Assembly: GCA_902729315.2 (NCBI GenBank)
Contig: LR746276.1
Span: 515,001-579,000, forward strand
Length of the DNA stretch: 64,000 nucleotides
Reading direction: 5' to 3'
Source of the DNA: Spirodela intermedia
Lineage: Eukaryota; Streptophyta; Magnoliopsida; Alismatales; Araceae
The stretch's first letter is position 1, and the number at the start of each line of letters is the position of its first letter. This document shows, piece by piece, positions 1 through 10,754 of the stretch. Position numbers and translations under genes: made by a program. The notes under the pieces are model-generated. The model saw nothing but the letters and a program-made list of their open reading frames with translations. It was not told the DNA's origin and ran no database searches.

Positions 1-204
1 CACCGCCTTCGCCTCCCCGCCGCCCACCGTCGCCGTCACGGTCAGATCCTTCCATGACAGCCTCGCGGACACATCGCCTATGAACTCCGTCTCTACCTTC
101 TCCTTCCACAACGCCTGGCTCAGCGGACTCATCCCCTGTCTCCCTATCCCCCTCTCTGGCTTGTTCGCTTCTATCTCCGCCTTGCTTCTCATCCCTCCTT
201 CCAT
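1..204 (-). CDS. ABCG11: ABC transporter G family half-transporter, ABCG11/WBC11-like (N-terminus only)
   Basis: The first 68 codons of a minus-strand gene run off the left edge of the window. The protein starts MEGGMRSKAEIEANK, followed by a Ser-Pro-Leu-Ser-Gln-Ala-Leu-Trp stretch, then FIGDVSARLSWKDLTVT. This matches the N-terminus of Arabidopsis ABCG11 (LSPLSEAIW, FVGDVSARLTWQDLTV), which lies just before the Walker A of the nucleotide-binding domain. ABCG11 is a plasma-membrane half transporter that exports cutin and wax precursors. The start is the first in-frame ATG, at 204; a second at 192 is possible. A GA tract at about 243-262, read on this strand, falls in the 5' leader. Walker A, signature and membrane domains lie outside the window, so intactness cannot be judged. 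Another ABCG11-clade paralogue is the main alternative. Confidence 0.85.
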   Translation of the reverse strand, partial: MEGGMRSKAEIEANKPERGIGRQGMSPLSQALWKEKVETEFIGDVSARLSWKDLTVTATVGGGEAKAV

Positions 205-1040
205 AGCGGAAAGAGATGCCGGAGAGGAAGATCAGATCACCTTTCTCTCTCTCTCTCTCTCTCGCTCTGCAGAGGGCAGAGAAGCCCACGAAAAGGTAGA
301 ATGATCACCACGACTATTTAATGAGACCTAACGTCGAACACCATCTTCTTTGTCCAGCAGGATCGTCCTTCTATCAGTACCACGGATCTGTGAATCACCA
401 TTAAGAAACCTCCGAACCAATCACTCAAGCCTCCGATCTCGTCTTCCTGTTGAAGCACCTTGAAGGATAAGGTACCAGCAACCATTCCCCTTCCTTTCGT
501 TCCACCCTGCGAACAACCGTAGACGCCCACCCTAGGCTGCTTGGCCCGCTTCCGTGGGTCTGCTGAATGCTAAACACGACGACCGTAGCCGGGCGGGGGC
601 GGGGACAGGCTACTACAGGAGGTACCGTAGTTAATGATCATTGAGAACTTATCTGTTTCTCACTAAATAACATAATTTGGATTTATTTGTATTATTTATA
701 ATGAAGTAGCCTCAGGGATTTATCTACCTATTTACTATATGGTTAAACAGATTTTTGAATTAATAAAAAGGGTTTAACTAGATAGCCAATAAATTTTATC
801 TACGAATTAGGGCCCTTCTGACCTGGATAGCCACTTAGGCGTCCACATGGCCCTTCAAGTTAGGTTGAAAAGGCCGGTGTAGAAACCGCACTTGCCGCGC
901 AAGGTCTAAGCGACGATCCCAGTGGATAAGCTAAACATTTAGTAGGTATTTTTTGGCCGCAGGATTTCCAATCTCCAGCACGTACTACATTTGTGACGAT
1001 TTGCTGGAATCTGTCTACCATCGTGTGATGTGGACAGCCA
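205..1040. other. Intergenic, ABCG11-like upstream region
   Basis: No gene is seen. The ABCG11-like 5' leader with its GA tract lies next to the start codon, and a TTAAATAG TATA-like box (minus strand) sits near 313-325, about 110 bp upstream of the start. The rest is moderately AT-rich sequence without recognisable coding content. Confidence 0.5.
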
Positions 1041-1044
1041 CGTT

Positions 1045-1436
1045 GTCTCCTATGTGGCAGGCTTCCTTCTCCGGCGAATGTGATGGAAGTCGGATGAGAG
1101 AAGCGCATTCGGAGGCGGCCCTTTTTATGATAGCCACGTCTGGCAAAAGGTGGCAATCTCCCAACACGCGAAAGTTTAACGAGCATTTCCCCCCCCCCCC
1201 AAATCTAACCCACAATGGATGGCTTTCAGGAAATGATTCTACGAAATCGGGGATCCCATCGCTTCCTGGTGTCGAGCATCATTATCTCTCCCACAAGCGG
1301 AGTACTAGTGGGCTAAACATCGGCCCATATGACCTGGGCCACTGATGAGTTACTATCGGGTTATACTTTTTGGTCTTTAACGTCGAGACTCATCCCCAAA
1401 CAAGATTTTTTTTTGGGGCTTGACCATTTGGTCAAC

Positions 1437-1474
<38 letters not shown>

Positions 1475-1475
1475 C
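1045..1475 (+). repeat. Duplicated intergenic module, copy 1
   Basis: Shares a long, collinear, gapped match with 21763-22103. Anchors include GTGGCAGGCTT (1055), GATGGAAGTCGGATG (1081), a block of about 85 bp from 1310 containing ATCGGCCCATATGACCTGGG and ACTTTTTGGTCTTTAAC, and CATTTGGTCAACTCATCTCT leading into a (CT)n tract at about 1440-1471. The second copy forms the promoter and 5' leader of the At1g75140-like gene; this copy leads into retroelement DNA. A run of about 13 C lies at 1188-1200. Confidence 0.75.
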
Positions 1476-1850
1476 TGAGATGTAGGATGACTTCGACAGA
1501 CACAAAGTGGGTTGATTAAGGAAAATGCAGGGATAGATAAATCAAGCCACAAAATCACACTACCGCTTTGAACTTTTAAATCCAGAGAAAATGATGATGG
1601 TGCAGCCCCGTTCCTCGGTCAAGGGTGGGAGTGCTGTCTTACAACCACCATGATAAGTAAAGCTCCAAATTCAAAATCCCAGATGGTTAACCATGAGAAG
1701 ATGCAAATCTATTATCTAAATCCAATGACGGTGGAAAAACACACAAGAAAATATTGGATGAAATAATATGAATCACCAAAGATTGAAGAGAGGACCTTCA
1801 GCACTGAAACAGCGCAAGGGCGGTGTGGTGAGCCTCGAGTTGCAGCAGGA
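1476..1850. other. Intergenic, no gene seen
   Basis: Between the duplicated module and the gypsy remnant. No coding similarity recognised on either strand; it may be untranslated or LTR sequence of the same gypsy element. Confidence 0.4.
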
Positions 1851-2440
1851 CAGTGAAAGATGGAAATTGGAGACCTTGCTGATCAGTCTTCCATCTTGGA
1901 CTGGGCTCTTTGGGCATGGGGATTACGAATTTATAGTTGCCAACTAGTGGCAAGCTCAAACGGCAAGTGTCCTATGGACACACATTGCTGAATATTATGG
2001 GTGAATTAGGCAATGTCTAGGAGATCAACTAAATTGTCCTATTGTGCCATGATGTAATGTCTAAGGTAGTCCTTCAGCATCCCGTTCACTCTCTTCATCT
2101 GTCCATCTGTCTATAGATGAAAAGCAATGAAAAAGTTAAGTTCAGTGAAGAGGGTGAAGAGGGTGAAGAGGGCTGATCAGAATCACCCCATGAAGCAAAG
2201 GTCACAATCCAACACTGTATCCTGAGGAATACCCCACAACTTGACAATGAGTGCTAAGAAAAGTCCCACCACTTCTTTTGTTTTGCACTCAAAGCATGTT
2301 GGTATAAATGTGGCATACTTGAAACATCTATTGACCATGACCAAAATGACGTCATGCTTGCCCACTTGTGGGAGGCTTGTGATGAAGTCCATAGACAAGG
2401 ACTCCCATGGTCCCTTTAGTATGGGTAGTGCTAAAGTTAG
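1850..2440 (-). pseudogene. Ty3/gypsy integrase remnant
   Basis: Minus-strand translation gives LKGPWESLSMDFITSLPQVG, the classic gypsy integrase core start, followed by VNRCFKYATFIPT. Lower coordinates give degraded versions of the [25 protein letters not shown] block (TDGQMKRVNGMLKDYLRHY near 2050-2110) and of the SIGxxPFELxTxxQP block near 1930-1990. Stop codons and frame changes interrupt it. No reverse transcriptase, protease or LTR could be assigned to it, so this is a decayed fragment. Confidence 0.85.
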
Positions 2441-4627
2441 ATTTTTGTGTTTTAATTAGTTTTATTATTTTATTTTATTTTTAAAACTTAAAAAATAAAT
2501 ATATGGTATTGTTAATTTTCAAAGTCTGAAGTTAAAATACTTAACATAATTTTAGATTATTTTAAAACATAAAAGAATGAACTATAAAAATTATTTTGCC
2601 CATTGGTAAGCAGTCAAGTGGGTAGACCCAGACCAGGGGAGCCACGGGTTGGGCTCAAGTGGCGAAGGACCCACTCTGTGCACGTGTGTGTCCCTCTCCT
2701 ACCACATCTTGATGGCCAATTGGTAGTAGAGCGAGGAGTGTCTGTACAAATCTGCGCATGTGAGGGCGGACATCTTTTTGCCTTCTCCCAAGATGTCCTG
2801 AAAATTATTTTATTCTGAGAGAAGGGATCTCTAGTGAGAGAGGTTAGCTTTGATTTATATTCAACTCATATGCTAAAATATTTCCAATGTGAGACTAAAC
2901 ATTTTCCTGTGTTTCAACTCAGTCATTTGGAGCATGATGTGATCTAGTGGTGTTCAGCAAGCCACGTCATCTGATTAGCCAAATCTTGTGGCTAACAAAG
3001 TGTCACGATACTAGATGCATAAAGTTATCCATCGATGCTTTATAAATCTGACGCCGCTCAGCACCCTCTTGGCCCTAAAGTATGATCCAACAGCTAAGAA
3101 GGTGTCACTGTACCAGAGACTTAAGTTACCGATCAGTAGCAGTTCATGGCAGGTTGATCCTACATCACTTAATGCACCATATGACCAAGCACATTTGATC
3201 CAACGTTTTCTGAAGCACCATGATACCAAGAACTTAAGTTCTCAACGTATCACTATTAAGGATATAGAGATAATAAATGATTATTGTCTAGTAAGACAAA
3301 CATTATCGATTATCTTTAAAATTTTGACAGTATTTGCAAATACGGCAATCCGTTTCTTCCCTCTTTTTACATGATCAACACCTCTGACGATTGACAAGCT
3401 CATTTCTTCTTTCCTCAACTGCACTCAAGGCCTCTGGCAAGTGGTCAGCTTTTATCTTCTCCCCCCAGATGACAATGATAGTGTGGTTGACCTCTCTTTC
3501 GTCAGATATCTGCGGCAAGTGGTGCACCACCTCCAGACGATACTTCTGTGACTTCTGGTGTGGTCTGGCACATCTAGACGAAATAAAGCTGCCACACTAG
3601 TATCTCCAATTGCCTAGGAGGTAGACTAAATTTGGGTAATGATTTATTTCTTGCTTTTAGTATTTACTTACCTACTTTTGTCATTTATTTATATGTTATG
3701 ACAAGTTATTTTCGTTTCATGCATGTTTTGATTAAAATGAGTAGAACTAATTCAAAACTTGATAAATGATCTTTATTCTTCTTTTGAATCCTCCAAAACT
3801 CGTCTGATATTAAGCTAATATTATTTTTAAATTATTTTCTATTAATTTTTGTAGTTGAATCTCGTTTGATATTTTTAGTGTTTCACGAATAACGATAATT
3901 TTTCTACTTTTGAATGCAAAATCAGTAAGATTAAAGGCTGCTTAATGATTGTTCAACAATTAAAATATTGTGGAGACATTCACGGCTGACCTCATGTCAT
4001 GTGTGTGAATTCTTGAGCACACATTTGTTCGAGAATAATGGTCACCGTGAAATGAGTTGACCATATTTCTCTCTTTCTTTATTTTCATCTTATTTCTCTC
4101 TCTCCCTCTCTCATAAGACTTCTCTTCTCTCTCTGTCTCTCGTGAGAATCTCTTCTTTTCTCTCCCTCTTTCTGAATCGATCTCCTTCTCTTTTTTCTCT
4201 TGAACAATCTCCCTCTCTCTCCTTCTCTCTCTCTCATGAGACTTTTCTCTCTCTCTCTATCTCACATGAGATTTCCTTCTCTCTCTTCTCTCTCTTTTCT
4301 TTCTCTCATGAGACCTTTCTCTCTCTATAGATCTCAAAGGAAGTTCTCAATCCACATGGCGTCCCACTCTCTTGAGTACGCCTTGGGTTTGGAAACTTTG
4401 ATTCAAGACAATGCGACCCTTGGGTCCTACCCCTAGAGGTCTTTGTGCATTGTCTATCTTGCTTTGGAGATTGCTCATAGCTTCCTCCATTTGATGTTGT
4501 AGTATGGACATCGTTGGTTGAATTATTTTCTCAATGTGGATATGTCTTCTTTTTGAGATTCGTATGATGTGGCCATCTCCCCTATCTAATCGTAGATCGA
4601 CCTAATTTCTTCATTGAATTTCCTCAT
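2441..4627. other. Gene-poor AT-rich intergenic DNA
   Basis: No supported gene. A 119-codon open frame at 3015-3374 has no recognisable domain. About 60 bp near 3375-3435 (ACTCAAGGCCTCTGGCA) resembles 6260-6320 (ACTCAAGGCCTCCGGCA), so this tract shares repeat sequence with the block further right. A CT-rich degenerate tandem array occupies about 4065-4330 and is listed separately. Confidence 0.5.
4065..4330 (+). repeat. CT-rich degenerate tandem array with CATGAGA core
   Basis: Pyrimidine-rich DNA in which short units of the type CTCTCATGAGACTTTTCTCT recur about five times (cores near 4110, 4140, 4235, 4265 and 4308), separated by variable CT tracts. The open frames it produces are rich in Leu, Ser and Phe and are repeat artefacts. 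Confidence 0.7.
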
Positions 4628-4690
4628 TGTTAGACATATTAGTCCATTAGAGGGCTTAGTGCACTAGAGCTCATTAGTAGGCTATGTGCA

Positions 4691-4732
<42 letters not shown>

Positions 4733-4790
4733 AAGGGAGGCTTGTAACCTCTTCTTTAATCAATACATTAAGATGGCTTTACCATTCACA
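4628..4790 (+). repeat. Short LTR of a copia-type element, with adjacent primer site
   Basis: Begins TGTTAGACATATTAG and ends ATTCACA, and is followed at 4791-4802 by TGGTATTAGAGC. That is one base away from TGGTATCAGAGC, the initiator tRNA-Met primer-binding site typical of plant copia elements. The 163-bp LTR contains a (CT)n tract of about 40 bp at 4692-4731. The leader after the primer site is interrupted at 4864 by repeat-family copy A. Confidence 0.75.
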
Positions 4791-4863
4791 TGGTATTAGA
4801 GCCTAAATTTTTTAACCCTAGAAAATTAGGGTTCTTTGCACTACCACTGCTCAAGTTGCAACT

Positions 4864-6034
4864 TGATAAGTCTTCATTATCATAAGTTAATAATTAGTAA
4901 ATAATATAGTTTTAGCCTTAACTCATGATAAATAGACTTATATTTGTGTTAAAGTGTAAAAAGTGATTTTTAATTGATTAACGTGAATTATTAACTAATT
5001 ATGTGATTTTCTACGAATTTATATGATTTTTATAGTCTTATTTTTGAGATAAATGAAGAAAAAGAAATAAAAATAAAAATATAACAAAATGGGGGGGGAC
5101 CTTACCAGTCAGCCGGGCCCACAAGTGGGTCAAAAGTGCAATCAAAGAGGAGCTGCGAGCAAGGGCTTGAGCGGCTAGGACCGATGGGGGCACGTGCACC
5201 ACTCCCCTTCCACGTCACCAGTGGTTAGTCGGCTATGGGGCAAAGAGTGGTCATACACATAGGAGAAAGTGACTTACTTGCAAATGTAATATTACTATAT
5301 ATTCACCCGAAACTTCAGCGCACAAGCGATGTGAGACTAAACTCGCATCACACCTTCCCCTAAAAGGCTTCAATGATTTTAATACTTATAATACCCCTTA
5401 TTTATAACAAAGATATACCATGATAACGTCATTTGATAAGGAAATTATAGTACTTATTTTAATCTCTCTCATATAGGTGGGCAACCAGCACAGGTTCGAA
5501 TCCTCCTAGAGCCAAAACTTATATTTTTACCTAATTATTGTCACTTTCCTGATCGCTAATGAAGGACTAAGCTGTTAGAATCGCTGGATCATCGACGAAA
5601 ATCTCATCAACACGATTTGCGGAGCATTGTTACTAAAATTGTTGAACAATTCATAATAAAAGGATCTCAAATCCATTGAGTAAAACATATTCGATTGATC
5701 GACAAACAAGCCATCGTCGAGAAGAGGATGATCTGTCGGGAGACAAGTCACCACCTCCTGAGAGCGTACCGGATGCAATGAAGAGCCTCCTCTTGCTGCA
5801 TGGACTTGAGGATGAAGCTCCCTGACATGCACCCCACCTCCATTCAGCTCCTCTCTATCAGGTGACGGCCACCAGAAAGCCACAAAGTTGCTATCTTTTT
5901 GCTCCGTTAGGTGACAGCCGCCGGAGACGATTTAACGACTCATTTCATTGATCTCTATACTTCGCAAGAAGATTTACAGATTGGCCACATCATCTTTGTC
6001 CAAAGAGAGCCTTTGAGGTTGTGGATATTGTATG
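4864..6034 (-). mobile_element. Repeat family copy A (inverted, head-truncated)
   Basis: Reverse-complement copy of the family best seen at 8842-10479 and 13375-15127. It begins with the family's 3' end (TGATAAGTCTTCATTATCAT read on the plus strand) and runs to about 6034, lacking the first 570 bp or so of the family. It keeps the extra segment of about 115 bp (5360-5476) that copy B lacks, a GGTTCGAATCC box (5493-5503), and the open frame conserved in the family (5575-5883). It lies in the leader of the LTR element at 4628. Confidence 0.85.
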
Positions 6035-6039
6035 ACAAT

Positions 6040-6255
6040 TGACGTGATTTAGTCGTTGTATATTAAATCACGCAAATTTAAAATTTATAAAACTAGAAAA
6101 TATGAATTTTTAGATATTTAGAAGTATTTCTGAACAAATATATCAATTATAATTCAATAAAACTTCCAAAAATAACGTTAATTTTTCAGGTCGATCACAG
6201 GGATGTAATATAATATCTGGTAATTATTCAGAATTTTTTGCAAAGAATACTATTT
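6040..6255 (+). mobile_element. Repeat family, direct head fragment
   Basis: Starts TGACGTGATTTAGTCGTTG and matches the first 215 bp or so of copies B and C in direct orientation. It begins about 5 bp after inverted copy A ends, giving a head-to-head junction of the same family. Homology stops near 6255. Confidence 0.8.
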
Positions 6256-6640
6256 TCTATGGCGATCGATAAAACTCATTCCTTCCTCCCTCAACTATAC
6301 TCAAGGCCTCCGGCATGTTAATGCCTTAGCCCTTGATTCTGTCGCCTCATCTCCACAAATCAAATCTCATCTGTCGAAGCATATATCGGCTTCCTAAAAC
6401 TCATAAAAAGAAATCAAAAATCCTTGAAATTCTCTCATATTAATAAAAAATCAATTATGATTGTAAAACTAATGAAAAATTCCAAAAAAAATCTTTAAAA
6501 TATTAAACTTCATGAAATACCCAAAGAAATAATAAATGTTTATTTTTAATATGATAAGATGTTATATTATAATATTTAAGCTCTTTAATAAAATAATTCT
6601 ACCTCCTTTCGCGTCATAATTAACATGTTATCATTGCTCT
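6256..6640. other. AT-rich spacer, no gene seen
   Basis: Between the head fragment and the copia reverse-transcriptase remnant. About 60 bp near 6260-6320 resembles 3375-3435. The rest is AT-rich and probably belongs to the degraded 3' part of the neighbouring copia element. Confidence 0.4.
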
Positions 6641-8841
6641 ATAAAAATATGCTCAATTAGATATATATTAGAAACATCTAACTAATGTAAACACCATATC
6701 TAATTCATCGTCAAAGAAAGTATCACTCAATTAGAGTTGAGCCAAACTATTGGAGAGAATGTTTTAGTATAGTCAATGCTATAGGCCTATGTGAATCCAT
6801 GAATAACTAAGCAAGCCTTGTGATGTGCAATAGATCAATTTGGGTTATACTTGAGTGTGAAAACCCACTTGCACATAATAATGTTGACATCGTGTGGATG
6901 AGATACAAGTGTCTAAGTTTTTTAAGACATCAAGGCATCCACCTCTAAGTCTATGGTTGTCTTTTATTCATGTACTTGTGCAGCCTCAACATACGACTAT
7001 AGAATCAATCGAAGGACACGAAAAGAGTAAATATAATAAAAGAAAGAGAAAGGCGGTTGTAGAAAATAAAGTGAGAAATGAGATGTCTGGTGCATGCACA
7101 CATACCTTTGTGGAGAGCAATAGGAAAATGAAGGTCATCCAATTGAGTGTTAGGAGAGATGACCGAAAGAGGCTCATCAATAGAAGGTGAAGATGAATTT
7201 GATCTCAGAACAAAGGAGTTCGAATGGTGACAAAGTCGAAGGTGTTGGAGGAGGAGCTAATGAGGGAGAAATTAAACAAGTAGAAAGAGTAGGAGAGGGA
7301 TCTGCAATGGTCACTACAGGAGGAAAACCAAGTGGTGAAGATGTAGTGGATCGAGAAAGAGTAAATGTTGGAGAAAAGAAGAGAGACTCCTCATGAAAAG
7401 TAACATTAGCTGATGTCATAGAGTGACAAGTATCAAGAAAATAAATCTGATAACCCTTTTGTGTACGTGAGTAGCCAACAAAGATCCCTTTGAAAGCATG
7501 AGGGGTTAATTTAGAAAGAGAATGAGAGTGGTCTTGAACGAAAGTAATACATCCAAAGACACGAGGGGGTAGGCTAGTATGATGATAAAATAGTAGGTGT
7601 GCTAGTTATGTGGGTAAAGACTCCGAATCAATAATCTAGAATGAAGATAAAGATGTAAAGAGAGTGTGTGTACTTGACGTGGAAGGACTCGCAACAAACA
7701 AGGCTAGATTGTCCAAGGAATGAGTCATGGTATTACTAGAGCGGTGTAGTGCTTCATAATTGGAGGTCAATGGCACTTGAAAAGTCAAAGACAAGATACT
7801 AGATGATACTAGGGAAACTGATGAAGGAGGTAGGAGAGCCAATTAGGCAGAGTTATACTTTTTGAACTATTTCCAACATTTGTTGGATAGGTAGTTCTGC
7901 TTGTCACACTAGATACATAGAGAAAAAGTATTATGGCCCTTCTCTTGTGATAGATGGCCACTATTTAGTCTCGAAGTATGAGGATCATGTGATGCTCAAG
8001 GAGTGGAGACATGCATCACTAAAGAAGTAGATGTGTCACTAGTAATAACAAGAGAAGTGCATATACTCACACAAAATGTAGTGGAAAAAATGAGAGAGAT
8101 ATCAAATACTCGGTCTCCATAAAAGATCGTCCCACAAATCTAAGAGGTAATTGATGAGTGAAATCCACTCATATAAACTCTGGCAAGAAACTCTTGACAA
8201 TAGCACTTGAATGTCCAAAGGTTAGTGGTTGGAGGCTAATAGATGACAAGCTCATGTATTAAGGCCTGGAGACGATTGAAATGAGTCTGAAGTGAGGAAT
8301 TACCCAGCTTACAAGTAAGAAGTGACTCAAAAATCTCAATTGTGTGACTAATATTTGTTTGATTAACGTACTTGTTCTCCAATATTATCAAAAGTTGTTA
8401 CGCAAAGTGAATTCGAGTGAGAGGCTCAGCAATACTTGGCTTAATATTCTGAAGCATCTAGGTAAGGATGGCTCAGTGAGGCTAGATCAGTGAAGCCGAG
8501 AGGATTAGTCGACAAGTGGTGGACAAGGTTGTGCGATGTCAAGAAGTGCTCGAATCCGAAGGCCCATGACACGTAATTATGTCCATTGAAGACATATGTC
8601 AATCCCGTGAGTTGTGCCGTGATGGAGTGTCATGGAGTAGCCGATACGAGCAACGGCCAATTGAAGAACTAGTAGAGGAAGTGTCTAAGACATCAAGGAT
8701 TCGCCCACCAAATCTGTAGATCAAGATTAGCAGGAGATGAGATGATGTTGGGAGAGGATGTCCCTAGAGCCGTGCAGGACACTAGAGGCGACGTGTGTGA
8801 TGCCAAAGGTAGTGGATAGGGAATTGAAGGTGGTGCATGGG
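6640..8841 (-). pseudogene. Ty1/copia Gag-Pol remnant 1, internally deleted
   Basis: Read on the minus strand. A Gag-like segment lies at about 8450-8000 and a CCHC-type knuckle (CDKQNYLSNKC) at about 7910-7875. The protease start IIDS at about 7635 passes almost directly into the integrase C-terminal block PPRVFGC, then KLTPHAFKGIFVGYSRTQKG, at about 7580-7450. A Ser/Pro-rich linker follows, then an ISHFIFYNRLS-type block (about 7090), and reverse transcriptase starting CKWVFT at about 6865 and ending near LHQLDV at 6660. Most of the protease and the integrase catalytic core are missing. Several stops interrupt the frame, so it is dead. The matching 5' LTR is probably 10755-10936, separated by inserted repeat copy B. 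Confidence 0.85.
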
Positions 8842-10479
8842 TGACGTGACTTAATCATTGTATAGTAAATCACGCAAATTTAAAATTGATAAAACTAGAA
8901 AATATGAATTTTTGGATATTTAGAAGTATTTTTGAACAAATATATCAATTATAATTCAATATAACTTCCAAAAATAACGGTAATTTTCTATGTCGATCAA
9001 GGGATGTAATATAATATCTGGTAATTATTTAGAATTTTTCGCAAAGAATACTATTTTCTATGAATTTTATACTAGGAAATGAAAAGGAAATATATTTAAA
9101 ATTCACAAAAAAGGGAAATAAGACTGCGAACGTCAGGATGATGTCAGCTCCCGGCGAATGTGAATCGAACAGAAACAAGGTTCTGCCCGACAATTCTTAC
9201 GTAAGTGATTACAAATGATTTAATTGATCAAATTAAGATTTGTAAAAGCTGAAAGAATTGTAATTGAACGAAGTATATCTTGGTAAATTTAAATAACACA
9301 AATTATCACTAAATGAAGCGGAAAGTAAGTTGAAAGCAGGAAAACAGAGTTCCGACGTTGCGGCAGCGATGCATCGGAGATGCACCGGAATCTTGACCGT
9401 TTGGGAGGATTGTCATGCGGTGTCCACGGCCTCGAAGGCTCTCCTTGGACAAAGACGACATGGGCAATCTCTAAATCTCCTTGCGAAGTCTAGAGATCAA
9501 TGAAATGAGTCGTCAAATCGTCTCCGACGGCTGTCACCTGGTGGAGCCGAAAAACGGCAACTTTACGACTCTCTGACGACTGTCACCCGACGGAGAGGAG
9601 CTGAATGGAGGTGGGGCGCGTGTTAGGGAGCTTCATCGTCAGGTCCACGCAACAAGAGGAGGTTCTTCATCGCATCTAGTATGCTCTCAAGAGGTGACGA
9701 GTCGTCTCCCAACGGATCGTCCTCTTCCCGACAGCAACTTATTCGTCGATCAATCGGAGATGCTTTACTCAATGGAGTCACGATCCTTTTATCGCGAATC
9801 ATTCAGCAATTTTAGTAACAATACTCTGTGAATCACGTTGACGAGATTTTCGCCGATGATTCAGTGATTCTGGTTGCTTAATCCTTCACTGGTGATCTGT
9901 AGAAAAGTCACGATAATCAGATAAAATATATAATTTTTTGCTCTAGGAGGATTTAAACCCGTGCTGGTTGCCCGCCCTTTCTAGGGAAGGTGTGACACAG
10001 GTTTAGTCCCACATCGCTTGTGCGCTGAAGTGTCTAGTGAATATATAGTAATATTACATTTCCGATCAAGTCCCTTTCTCACGCGTGTACGATCACTCCT
10101 TGCCCCACAGTCGATTGGCCACTGGTGACGTGGAAGGGGAGTGGCGCACACGTGCCCCTATCGGTCCTAGCCGCTCGAGCCCTTACTCGTGGCTCCTCCC
10201 CGACTGCACTTCCGACCCGCTTGTTGGCCCAGGTGGTTGGTGGGTCCCCCCCCATTTTGTCTTATTTTTATTTTTATTTCTTTTTTTCATTTATCTCAAA
10301 AGTAAGACTGTAAAAATCATATAAATTCATATAAAATCACATAATTACCCAAAAATTCACGTTAATCAACTGAAAACCACTTTTCACACTTTAACACAAA
10401 TATAAGTCTATTTATCATGAGTTAAGGCTAAAACTATATTATTTACTAATTATTAACTCATGATAATGAAGACTTATCA
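8842..10479 (+). mobile_element. Repeat family copy B (1.64 kb), nested in a copia leader
   Basis: Begins TGACGTGACTTAATCATTG and ends GAAGACTTATCA, so it has TG...CA ends. It is flanked by ATGGG (8837-8841) and ACGGG (10480-10484), a 5-bp target duplication with one mismatch. TG...CA ends with a 5-bp duplication fit integrase-mediated insertion, so a solo LTR of a long-LTR retroelement is the most economical reading; a non-autonomous LARD-type element is the alternative. It contains a TATA-like GAATATATAG near 10038, an open frame of about 80 codons at 9595-9830, and a doubled ACGRCTGTCACC motif near 9525 and 9580. It lacks the extra segment of about 115 bp found in copies A and C. Confidence 0.85.
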
Positions 10480-10754
10480 ACGGGATATTAGTGGGAGATG
10501 GCTCTATTAGGCGCACAGGTGTAGTGGCGTACTGAGTGGACTTGTAGGACGGCATTGGACAAGTGTTGAATATGCACACATGCACATGGTAGGAGGTGCG
10601 GTGTAATGCGGCTGGCATGTAGGGTTACGCAAACCGAGCACTGGATAGGTGAGCAAGGCAGCATTGTAAGAGATTGCATCGAGAGATGATAGGTGATGCC
10701 GATATAGGAGAGATGGAGCAGCGGCAATGGAGAAACCTTAGGGCTCTAATATCA

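Noticed and set aside
953-1345. 130-codon plus-strand ORF
   Set aside because: Lies in the duplicated intergenic module; the second copy (21.76-22.10 kb) does not keep the frame and no domain is recognisable.
3015-3374. 119-codon ORF
   Set aside because: No recognisable family, and composition is not clearly coding; it sits in repeat-rich DNA.
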